A stretch of 6,034 nt of DNA from Acidobacteriota bacterium (GTDB lineage Bacteria; Acidobacteriota; Terriglobia; Bryobacterales; Bryobacteraceae), in contig VFZQ01000362.1 in NCBI GenBank assembly GCA_016871135.1, positions 1-6,034 of the forward strand, given 5' to 3'. The notes beneath the pieces were generated by a model, which was given only the letters and a program-made list of their open reading frames with translations, did not search any database and was not told the DNA's origin. Position 1 is the stretch's first letter; each line of letters begins with the position of its first letter. A program made the translations under genes and the position numbers. Below, in pieces: positions 1 to 5,950 of the stretch.

Positions 1-137
1 GGCGTCGGTAGATCGGCCTTCGCCAACTTACCTTTCACATTGCCGCTCGCGAGCAGTTTCTCGACTTCGGCCCAGGTTCGGGGAGCGCCGGTAAGAATCG
101 CCGGAGCGGCAGAGAGAATGAGACGCCGTGACATCAT
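1..137 (-). CDS. N-terminus of a probable DSD1/D-threonine aldolase-like PLP enzyme (partial)
   Basis: Only the first 45 codons are present; the rest lies beyond the left edge. The peptide starts MMSRRLILSAAPAILTG, an Arg-rich then hydrophobic leader-like stretch. It continues WAEVEKLLASGNVKGKL and then LAKADLPTP at the edge. 'DLPTP' followed by a hydrophobic strand is the usual opening of the alanine-racemase-fold D-threonine aldolase / D-serine dehydratase-like (DSD1) family, which cleaves or deaminates D-amino acids using PLP. The PLP lysine and the rest of the fold cannot be seen, so the assignment rests on this short motif. Two consecutive ATGs (135-137 and 132-134) follow a strong AGGAGA ribosome-binding site. 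The second lies 7 nt from AGGAG and may be the true start. The gene follows the heme-protein stop by 15 nt, so it is probably the third gene of that operon. It could be another exported or leader-bearing protein. Confidence 0.5.
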   Translation of the reverse strand, partial: MMSRRLILSAAPAILTGAPRTWAEVEKLLASGNVKGKLAKADLPT

Positions 138-140
138 GCG

Positions 141-146
141 TCTCCT
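141..146 (-). promoter_or_regulatory. Ribosome-binding site of the left-edge gene
   Basis: The minus strand reads AGGAGA here, followed by CGC and then ATGATG. The AGGAG core is 4 nt from the first ATG and 7 nt from the second, which favours the second. The site lies in the 15-nt gap after the stop codon of the upstream heme-protein gene. This supports a real gene running off the left edge and its co-transcription with that gene. Confidence 0.75.
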
Positions 147-152
147 ATGGTA

Positions 153-1433
153 TTAGATTCGAGCGTCGCGCAAGTAGGCGGGCAGATTCGGCTTGGTCGC
201 CTGCAGGATCGAAAGCACATTGCGGCGATCCGCCAGCGTAAGCCCAGCGTATTTCTTCGCCTTCGGTGGCGCGGTCAGAAGGATGTGCAGACGCCGATAG
301 ACCGCCTCGCGCGCCTCCGCCGGCATGCCGTCGAACGCTTCCGAGTAGATCATATAACTGCACGGATACTTGAACATTCTCTTGGTCAAGTCGAGTTGCC
401 GCAACCCGCGGCCAGTGTTATCGAACGGCCCGCGCGCCGAAAATTTCTCGGCGAATCCGCTTGATCCCTTGATCGGTTCGGCTAGCGGCGCTTCTTCGAT
501 AAACAGCATGTAGTCGACGAGCTCCTCGGCCGCTTCGCGGATGCGGCGCTTGGTGGAATCGGAGCGGGTTGCCGGCGGGTCGTTGAAGATGCCGTTCATC
601 GTTTTTTGATGATGCAGAGCGTGGCGGACCTCGAAGTTCACACGGACAAAGAGATTCGTCATCTGCGTTTGATGTTCGAGGACCATCAATGCGACAACGT
701 CGCTGTTGGGCGTCAAATACCGCGCCGGATCGAACCTCGACGAGATCTCCTTGAGCGACTCCGGTTTGTCGCGCTCAACCGCGACGACGTTACCCATGTG
801 TTTACCCTGCTGAGCGCCGGTGACGTACCAACCGCCCCAGCGATCCTCGATCGGGCTGCGATGATCGGTGACCTTCGTGCCCGCTTGGAACATCGGATAA
901 CCGCTCGGCTCCGACACCACGCTGCGAATGACAAGCCCGGGCACGCCCAATGTCGCAGACGACTGATGGCACTGCAAACACGAGTCGCGCCGCTCAAAGC
1001 GGGGTTTGGAAACCTCTTCCTGATCGAGCGAATAAAAGATGACCCCTTGCGAAGGATCGAGCGAAGTCAGTTCGACAACATCGCCGGTCTGCACAAACCC
1101 GACCGTCACGTCGTCGTTGAAGTAAATCGCGCGAGGCATGCGCGGCGTAATGCGGGGCGCCTGAAAACTGGTCTTTGAAAAGACCATCACCTGCGATTCA
1201 ACCGGCACGTCGAAGGCCTTCAATACCGAAGCGAGGTAGCCCGAGCCGTCGTCCTTGAAGTCGAGCTTCACACGTCCATCGGCAAGCTTCCGATTCAGCC
1301 TCGTGGCAGGGTCGTTTGTCGGGCGCCTGGTGTACTCGATCGCCTCGTGATCGAGCGGCACAAGGAACGAGCCGCCCAGTCCGGCGATGGCGACCGCCGC
1401 GGTCGCGGGCAATAGCAGTTGCTTACGTAGCAT
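153..1433 (-). CDS. Exported protein with a single c-type heme motif (CxxCH)
   Basis: A 426-residue protein. The N-terminus MLRKQLLLPATAAVAIAG has a basic start and a hydrophobic stretch (about residues 5-25), so it is a signal peptide or uncleaved anchor that would place the protein in the periplasm. Residues 152-156 are CLQCH, the covalent c-heme attachment motif; it is the only one. Other striking segments are DRWGGWYVTG (197-206) followed by KHMGN (211-215), HALHH (271-275) and YPCSYMIYS (357-365). Met181, Met213 or one of the histidines could be the second heme ligand. The only cysteines are the two of the motif and Cys358. The sequence resembles uncharacterised proteins I recall from Planctomycetes and Acidobacteria, but I know no established function. 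A longer reading to 1520 exists; the 1433 start is preferred because GAGG lies 6 nt upstream, the leader then begins properly, and the extra residues would lie inside the Rrf2 gene. The 11-nt overlap with that gene implies translational coupling. Confidence 0.8.
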   Translation of the reverse strand: MLRKQLLLPATAAVAIAGLGGSFLVPLDHEAIEYTRRPTNDPATRLNRKLADGRVKLDFKDDGSGYLASVLKAFDVPVESQVMVFSKTSFQAPRITPRMPRAIYFNDDVTVGFVQTGDVVELTSLDPSQGVIFYSLDQEEVSKPRFERRDSCLQCHQSSATLGVPGLVIRSVVSEPSGYPMFQAGTKVTDHRSPIEDRWGGWYVTGAQQGKHMGNVVAVERDKPESLKEISSRFDPARYLTPNSDVVALMVLEHQTQMTNLFVRVNFEVRHALHHQKTMNGIFNDPPATRSDSTKRRIREAAEELVDYMLFIEEAPLAEPIKGSSGFAEKFSARGPFDNTGRGLRQLDLTKRMFKYPCSYMIYSEAFDGMPAEAREAVYRRLHILLTAPPKAKKYAGLTLADRRNVLSILQATKPNLPAYLRDARI

Positions 1434-1869
1434 GCAGCACCTCGAATTTGGAAGCACAAAGCGGCACATGGCGTTTGCCGCCGGGAACGAGTTCGTCGAG
1501 CATTGTCGACCGGAATGCATCCTCGATCTCTTTATAAGCGTTGTCCAGCCGGCGGTGCAGCGGACACAACTTCACACCATGATCGGCGATGTTCAACGGA
1601 CACGTCTTGATGCGTGGAATCGGATCGACCGCGGTTACCACTTCAAGCATCGAGATCTTCGAGGCCTCGCGCGCCAGCCGGAATCCGCCGTTGCGGCCGC
1701 GCTGCGAATCCAGAACGCCCGCGCGGACAAGCTGCTGCAAGACTTTCGAGAGGTAGTCTTCCGGAACCTGCGTGGCCTCGGCGATTCGCTGCGTCGTGGC
1801 CGCTTCATCGGGCCGCGCGGCAAGCCACGTCACCGACCGGAGTGCGTATTCGAGCGTCGTCGAGAACAT
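1423..1869 (-). CDS. Rrf2-family transcriptional regulator, possible Fe-S sensor
   Basis: A 148-residue protein of normal Rrf2 length. It starts MFSTTLEYALRSVTWLA, the typical first helix of the family. The winged helix-turn-helix follows: TQRIAEATQVPEDYLSKVLQ (about 26-45), then LVRAGVLDSQRGRNGGFRLAR (47-67), where RGRNGGF is the wing. The sensing region is VTAVDPIPRIKTCPLN...GVKLCPLHRRLD. Cys90, Cys102 and His105 have exactly the spacing of IscR Cys92, Cys104 and His107 in E. coli. The place of IscR Cys98 is Asp96, next to His97. A further Cys138 lies near the C-terminus. Rrf2 proteins bind DNA as dimers, and many sense Fe-S status, iron, NO or redox state. The signal here is not known. The gene heads the minus-strand operon and overlaps the heme-protein gene by 11 nt. 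No Shine-Dalgarno is visible and the ATG sits 8 nt from a TATAAT box, so the mRNA may be leaderless. Confidence 0.9.
   Translation of the reverse strand: MFSTTLEYALRSVTWLAARPDEAATTQRIAEATQVPEDYLSKVLQQLVRAGVLDSQRGRNGGFRLAREASKISMLEVVTAVDPIPRIKTCPLNIADHGVKLCPLHRRLDNAYKEIEDAFRSTMLDELVPGGKRHVPLCASKFEVLHAT
1440..1443 (-). promoter_or_regulatory. Ribosome-binding site that fixes the heme-protein start
   Basis: The minus strand reads GAGG, then TGCTGC (6 nt), then the ATG at 1433. It lies within the last codons of the Rrf2 gene, as expected for translational coupling. It argues against the longer reading that begins at 1520. Confidence 0.6.
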
Positions 1870-1877
1870 GCAACTCG

Positions 1878-1906
1878 ATTATACGATAACCGGATCTATT
1901 TATCCA
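1878..1906 (-). promoter_or_regulatory. Predicted sigma-70 promoter of the Rrf2 operon
   Basis: The minus strand reads TGGATA at 1906-1901 (4 of 6 matches to TTGACA), then a 17-nt spacer, then a perfect TATAAT at 1883-1878. The predicted transcription start, about 7 nt downstream, falls at or within a base or two of the ATG at 1869. This implies a leaderless or nearly leaderless transcript and agrees with the missing Shine-Dalgarno. Confidence 0.6.
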
Positions 1907-1911
1907 GATAT
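1886..1911. promoter_or_regulatory. Imperfect palindrome, candidate Rrf2 operator
   Basis: A 26-bp dyad centred between 1898 and 1899. The core is GGAT-N6-ATCC (1892-1905) and the outer arms are ATA (1886-1888) and TAT (1909-1911). Nine of 13 base pairs match. The left half, ATAACCGGAT, loosely resembles the left half of the E. coli IscR type-1 site (ATA-S-YY-GACT). The dyad covers the -35 and spacer of the Rrf2 promoter, so a bound dimer would block transcription (autorepression). It could instead be chance symmetry in an AT-rich stretch. Confidence 0.4.
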
Positions 1912-1914
1912 AAT
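1909..1914 (+). promoter_or_regulatory. TATAAT -10 box facing the TfoX-like gene
   Basis: A perfect plus-strand TATAAT ends 9 nt before the ATG at 1924. No convincing -35 lies 16-18 nt upstream (1886-1891 reads ATAACC), so the promoter may be weak or need an activator. If used, its transcript would start within a few bases of the ATG. Confidence 0.45.
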
Positions 1915-1923
1915 TGATGGACG

Positions 1924-2181
1924 ATGACACCGATCGAAGACGCCAGGAATCTGGGCCCCAAGTCGGCGGCGGTGTTGCGGCGAGCGGGCGTGCATACCGT
2001 CGAAGATCTGCGCGAAATGGGCTGGCAAGAGGCCTGGGCCCGCGTCATTGAAATGTTCCCGAATCGCCGCAACACGAACATGGGCTACGGACTGGCCGGT
2101 GCTTGCCTCGACGTCGATTGGAGGAAACTCCCCGCCGAAGTGCGCGCCGAAGTCTTGGCGAACCGGATTCGCCGCTATTGA
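1924..2181 (+). CDS. Small stand-alone TfoX C-terminal-domain protein
   Basis: An 85-residue protein. It opens with NLGPKSAAVLRRAGVHTVEDLREMG (residues 9-33), a helix-hairpin-helix-like motif. It continues with AWARVIEMFPN and ends NMGYGLAGACLDVDWRKLP (52-70). This order (LGpks...L..aGi.t..dLr..G, then ...aL.gA....dWr.LP) is the signature of the TfoX/Sxy C-terminal domain (TfoX_C). In Sxy this domain is joined to an N-terminal domain and takes part in competence-gene control. Here it stands alone, which is common in bacterial genomes and has no settled function; DNA or protein binding is inferred. The only in-frame start is ATG 1924, because TGA lies at 1915-1917. No Shine-Dalgarno precedes it, in keeping with a leaderless mRNA from the TATAAT at 1909. 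It diverges from the Rrf2 operon, with 54 bp between the two start codons. Confidence 0.85.
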   Translation: MTPIEDARNLGPKSAAVLRRAGVHTVEDLREMGWQEAWARVIEMFPNRRNTNMGYGLAGACLDVDWRKLPAEVRAEVLANRIRRY

Positions 2182-2206
2182 CGCCAAGGCTCCAATCAAA
2201 TACAGT
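2178..2206 (+). promoter_or_regulatory. Predicted sigma-70 promoter of the receptor gene
   Basis: TTGACG (2178-2183, 5 of 6 matches to the -35 consensus), a 17-nt spacer, then TACAGT (2201-2206, 4 of 6 to the -10 with first, second and last bases kept). The -35 overlaps the TGA stop of the TfoX-like gene. The expected start near 2213 would leave a leader of about 20-27 nt. The receptor can therefore be transcribed independently of its upstream neighbour. Confidence 0.5.
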
Positions 2207-2226
2207 CAACCAATAACCTCGTAACG

Positions 2227-2230
2227 GGAG
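2227..2230 (+). promoter_or_regulatory. Ribosome-binding site of the receptor gene
   Basis: GGAG, within CGGGAGACC, precedes two in-frame ATGs at 2234 (3 nt away) and 2240 (9 nt away). The spacing fits the second ATG better. The two starts differ only by Met-Glu at the N-terminus of the signal peptide. An in-frame TAA at 2222 excludes anything longer. Confidence 0.6.
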
Positions 2231-2233
2231 ACC

Positions 2234-5200
2234 ATGGAAATGCAAGTTCGATTACTGCTCGCGGTCCTGTGGGCAGCACAGACCGCCCACGCGCAGCTAA
2301 CCACGGGAACGATTTCGGCCAGTATTCGCGACGGTCAATCCGCCGCGATCGCCGGCGCAACCGCCAGCCTTTTGAATGAAGGACGCGGTACTCGACTGCC
2401 CAGTGTCATATCATCCGACACAGGCGACATCGTCATCCCCAACATTCCACCAGGCACCTACACGCTCGAAATTTCCCAGAAAGGCTTTAAGTCGCTGCGC
2501 CGCCCCGGCGTTGCCGTCAGCGCGGGCGACCAGAGCAGCCTCGGTATACTCACGCTCGAAGTCGGCACGGTTTCCGAGAGCATCACTGTCAGCGCCGAAG
2601 CCGCGCAACTGCAAACGCAGAGCGCGGAGCGATCATTCACAATCACACCGTCCGCCGTTCAAAATCTCCCGATCGCCAATCGGTCGTTCACCGCTCTCGC
2701 ATCGCTTTCGCCCGGCGTCAGCGGCACAAGCCGCATCGGCGACCGCGCGTCCACGGGTGGCAGCAACAACAACATCATGATGGACGGCGTCTCCACCATG
2801 GACACCGGCAACAACGGCATCCTCCTGCAGATGAACGTCGAATCGATTGCCGAGGTGAAGATGCTCGTTTCGAACTACCAGGCCGAGTACGGCCGCTCCA
2901 GCGGACTGCAAATCAGCGCCGTGACAAAGAGCGGAACCAATCAATTCCATAGCTCGGCCTATACCGTCATGCGACGCTCCAAATGGAACGCCATCAGCCA
3001 GACCGCGAAATTGAACGGCGACCCCAAGGGCCGCATCGACGATAAGGATCTCGGCTACTCCATCGGCGGCCCGATCGGCCGCCCCGGCCGCCAGAACAAG
3101 CTGTTCTTTTTCTACGCCCACGAATACGCGCCGCGCACCACCGGAGGGTTGATCGTCCGCTTCCGCTTCCCCACCGCTCTCGAGCGCGCCGGCGACTTTT
3201 CCCAAACGACCGACAACAACGGCACTCGTTTCCCCTACATCAAAGATCCGCTCCTGACGGGCGCCTGCTCGGCAACCAATCAAACCGGTTGTTTCCGCGA
3301 TGGTGGCGTCCTCGGGAAGATCCCCGCCAGCCGCCTCTACCAGACCGGTCAGCAGATTTTGAATCTCTATCCGATGCCCAACGTAAACGTCGCCGGCGTC
3401 CCCTACAACTACGAAGGCACCCGGCCGAACCAGTCGTTAATGTCGATGCAACCTGTCGCCCGCATCGACTATCAACCGTGGGAAAAACTACGCGGCTCGT
3501 TCAAGATGAGCGGGTGGAGACAGCAGAATCCCGTGATCATCGGCAGCGTCCCCGGCTTCAACGACTCCACGCAATATCACCCCTTCATTACGCTGCTCGC
3601 AACGACGGTCAACTACAGCATCAATCCGACAACGTTTATGGAGGGCACATACGGCCGATCGCAAAACGAATTGGCGGGATGCGTGCTCGCTCAGGGCGGC
3701 ACGGGCCCGACGTTCTGCGAGAACGGCCTCGCCACTAGCGAAAAGGCAAATCTCGATAAAGCGGGACTCGGCGCGCTCCCGTCGCTATTCCCCGATGCCG
3801 GCGTCATCAATCCCGAGTACTACGCTTTCCAAGCTCTTGAATCGCTTAAGCCGCCGACATGGGACGGCAAGCGCATCCGCATGGTGCCCGGATTCAGCTG
3901 GGGCGGACGCATCGGCAACGCGCCACCGAACTTTCCGTACCCAGGCTATCTCAACATCAACCGCACGCAAGACGTCTCGATTAACCTGACCAAAACCGCC
4001 GGACGGCACACTCTAAAAACCGGTTTCTACAACACGCACAGCTTCAAGGCGCAGCAGCGCCAGGGCTGGGCCGGCAGCATCAACTTCGGCAACGACGCGA
4101 ACAACCCGCTCGACTCCGGCTTCGGTTTCGCCAACGCCGCCCTGGGAGTCTTCTCTTCCTACAACCAGTTCTCACGCTACGTCGAAGGCAGCTTGGTCTA
4201 CGACAACACCGAGTTCTTCGTGCAGGACAACTGGAAGGTGAACGGCCGCCTCACGCTCGACTACGGCGTCCGCTTCGTGCGCCAGCAGCCGCAGTACGAC
4301 AAGTTCCTGCAAGCGTCGAACTTCCTTCCCGAAAAATGGACAGCGGCGCAAGCACCCTTGCTCTATCTCCCAGGCTGCGCGGGCGCATCGCCCTGTTCCG
4401 GAGCAAACCGCCAGGCCCGTGATCCGCGCACCGGGCAACTCCTCGGACCGAATAGCGTCGTCGCCATCGGCACGCTCGTTCCCGGCTCCGGAAATGCCAC
4501 CAACGGACTCTTTGTATCCGGCAACGGAATCGCCAAGACGACCTACGAATGGCCGCTTCTCCGCCCGGCTCCGCGCTTCGGCATGGCCTACGATTTGACC
4601 GGCAAGCAGACGATCGTCCTGCGCGGCGGCGGAGGTCTGTTCTATGATCGCCCCTCCGGCAACTCGATCTTTCCGCAAATCCAGAACCCGCCGACCATCC
4701 GAAACCTCACGCTTCGCTACGCCGGCTTGCAGTCGCTGAGTAGCGGATTAACCACCGAAGCTCCGCCTTCGCTGAGCGTCTATCAGTACAAGAGCGGACT
4801 TCCCGCCACCTGGCAGTGGAACTCGGGTGTGCAGTTTATGGTGGGCAAGGCAATTGTGCTCGATGTCGCCTACACCGGTGAATGGGCCAACAACCTCGTC
4901 GAAAACGTCGACATCAACGCCGTCGATTTCGGCGCTGCCTTCCTGCCCGGCAATCAAGACCCGACACAGACCAGCGCGCTGCCCGGATCCGCCGTTTTGC
5001 CCACCGACCAGATGCGCGCGTTCCGCGGCTACAGCGGAATCACGCAAGCGATTCCTCGCGGCTGGCTCGTCGCGCACACGATGGAGATGTCGTTGACACG
5101 GCGGTTCTCCAACGGGCTGTCGTTCGGACTCAACGACACTATCCTGCTTGCCCAGCGCGGCAGCACCGGCGCCCGCCTGCAGCACAACGCCGACGGCACG

Positions 5201-5896
5201 TTTACACAACGTGCCGATCAGGACGCCGCCGACAAACTGCTCGGCAATTTCATTCCCACGCGTCATACCTTCAAAGGCAACTTTGTCTGGGAGGTTCCCG
5301 GGACCAAGCGCGCCGACACCGCCGGCTCGCGTGCGCTCAAGCTCCTGACCAACGATTGGCGCTTCTCCGGCGTATGGTCCGCCAACACCGGCGGCGCCTA
5401 TTCGCTCGGCTACTCGTATCAAGGCGGCGGCGGCAATCAGAACATCACCGGCTCGCCCAACTACGGCGGCCGCGTGCGCATCCTCGGCGATACCGGTTCG
5501 GGCTGCTCGAGCGACATTTACCGCCAGTTCAACACGGGCGCCTTCACCGGACCGTCGGTAGGAAGCGTTGGACTCGAATCCGGCGCCAGCTATCTCCGCG
5601 GCTGCTACTTCCAGGCCCTCGATCTCTCGATCGCCCGCGAAGTCCGCATCGGTGAGTCGAAACGATTGCAGTTCCGCCTCGATATCTTCAACGCCCCCAA
5701 CGAAGCGCGTATCACGGGCCGCAACACGACGCTCAACCTCGTCAGCCCGCTCGATCAAACCGTGACAAATCTTCCGTTCGACGCGAGCGGAAACATAATC
5801 CCTTCGCGTTCGCAGCCCAAGAATGCGGGCGTTGGACTAGCGACCGGTTATCAAGGCCCGCGAAATTTACAGGCGCAGATTCGCTTCGTATTCTGA
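2234..5896 (+). CDS. Oar-type TonB-dependent outer-membrane receptor
   Basis: A 1220-residue outer-membrane protein. Residues 1-21 are a signal peptide (VRLLLAVLWAAQTAHAQ, likely cut after AHA). Residues 24-122 are a carboxypeptidase-regulatory-like beta-sandwich (TGTISASIRD, then NIPPGTYTLEISQKGF), ending in SESITVSAEA. The plug follows, about 125-240, with LPIANRSFTALASLSPGV, GGSNNNIMMDGV and YQAEYGRSSGLQISAVTKSG. The rest is a large beta-barrel ending LQAQIRFVF, whose terminal Phe is the usual signal for Bam-mediated outer-membrane insertion. Segments such as FFVQDNWKVNGRLTLDYGVRF and RLQFRLDIFNAPNEA are typical of the large Oar-like receptors of Acidobacteria. These import bulky substrates using energy from TonB-ExbBD. 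The substrate cannot be told: no SusD-like lipoprotein, enzyme or transporter lies beside it. No obvious TonB box was recognised. All eight cysteines lie after the plug, in four local pairs. It appears to be a complete single-gene unit, with a promoter at 2178 and a hairpin behind it. The start may be 2240. Confidence 0.93.
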   Translation: MEMQVRLLLAVLWAAQTAHAQLTTGTISASIRDGQSAAIAGATASLLNEGRGTRLPSVISSDTGDIVIPNIPPGTYTLEISQKGFKSLRRPGVAVSAGDQSSLGILTLEVGTVSESITVSAEAAQLQTQSAERSFTITPSAVQNLPIANRSFTALASLSPGVSGTSRIGDRASTGGSNNNIMMDGVSTMDTGNNGILLQMNVESIAEVKMLVSNYQAEYGRSSGLQISAVTKSGTNQFHSSAYTVMRRSKWNAISQTAKLNGDPKGRIDDKDLGYSIGGPIGRPGRQNKLFFFYAHEYAPRTTGGLIVRFRFPTALERAGDFSQTTDNNGTRFPYIKDPLLTGACSATNQTGCFRDGGVLGKIPASRLYQTGQQILNLYPMPNVNVAGVPYNYEGTRPNQSLMSMQPVARIDYQPWEKLRGSFKMSGWRQQNPVIIGSVPGFNDSTQYHPFITLLATTVNYSINPTTFMEGTYGRSQNELAGCVLAQGGTGPTFCENGLATSEKANLDKAGLGALPSLFPDAGVINPEYYAFQALESLKPPTWDGKRIRMVPGFSWGGRIGNAPPNFPYPGYLNINRTQDVSINLTKTAGRHTLKTGFYNTHSFKAQQRQGWAGSINFGNDANNPLDSGFGFANAALGVFSSYNQFSRYVEGSLVYDNTEFFVQDNWKVNGRLTLDYGVRFVRQQPQYDKFLQASNFLPEKWTAAQAPLLYLPGCAGASPCSGANRQARDPRTGQLLGPNSVVAIGTLVPGSGNATNGLFVSGNGIAKTTYEWPLLRPAPRFGMAYDLTGKQTIVLRGGGGLFYDRPSGNSIFPQIQNPPTIRNLTLRYAGLQSLSSGLTTEAPPSLSVYQYKSGLPATWQWNSGVQFMVGKAIVLDVAYTGEWANNLVENVDINAVDFGAAFLPGNQDPTQTSALPGSAVLPTDQMRAFRGYSGITQAIPRGWLVAHTMEMSLTRRFSNGLSFGLNDTILLAQRGSTGARLQHNADGTFTQRADQDAADKLLGNFIPTRHTFKGNFVWEVPGTKRADTAGSRALKLLTNDWRFSGVWSANTGGAYSLGYSYQGGGGNQNITGSPNYGGRVRILGDTGSGCSSDIYRQFNTGAFTGPSVGSVGLESGASYLRGCYFQALDLSIAREVRIGESKRLQFRLDIFNAPNEARITGRNTTLNLVSPLDQTVTNLPFDASGNIIPSRSQPKNAGVGLATGYQGPRNLQAQIRFVF

Positions 5897-5903
5897 GGCC
5901 TTC

Positions 5904-5934
5904 GCGCACAACGGACTCGATCTGGCCTGTGCGC
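5904..5934. terminator. Inverted repeat between convergent genes, possible terminator
   Basis: GCGCACA (5904-5910) and TGTGCGC (5928-5934) form a perfect 7-bp stem with a 17-nt loop, 7 nt after the receptor stop. The tRNA converges from the other side, so the hairpin could serve both strands. No good U-run follows on either strand and the loop is long, so this is not a textbook intrinsic terminator. Confidence 0.4.
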
Positions 5935-5950
5935 TTCGATACAAAACAGT

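Noticed and set aside
606..1178. A 190-residue plus-strand open frame opposite the heme-protein gene
   Set aside because: It is antisense to the CxxCH gene, rich in Arg/His from complementary codons, and matches no family I know.
1434..1520. A longer start for the heme protein, adding 29 residues
   Set aside because: The extension lies inside the Rrf2 coding region, gives an unlikely Cys-rich leader, and lacks the GAGG site that precedes 1433.
2633..3283. A 216-residue minus-strand open frame opposite the receptor plug
   Set aside because: It is a mirror of the plug and early-barrel codons, low in complexity and without recognisable motifs or a ribosome-binding context.
4882..5655. A 257-residue plus-strand frame within the receptor gene
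   Set aside because: It is an Arg-rich out-of-frame reading of the receptor with no recognisable domain.
4748..5758. A 336-residue open frame on the minus strand inside the receptor gene
   Set aside because: It is antisense to a clearly conserved beta-barrel region. Its Ala/Gly/Glu/Val-rich composition is what GC-rich complementary codons produce, and no domain was recognised.
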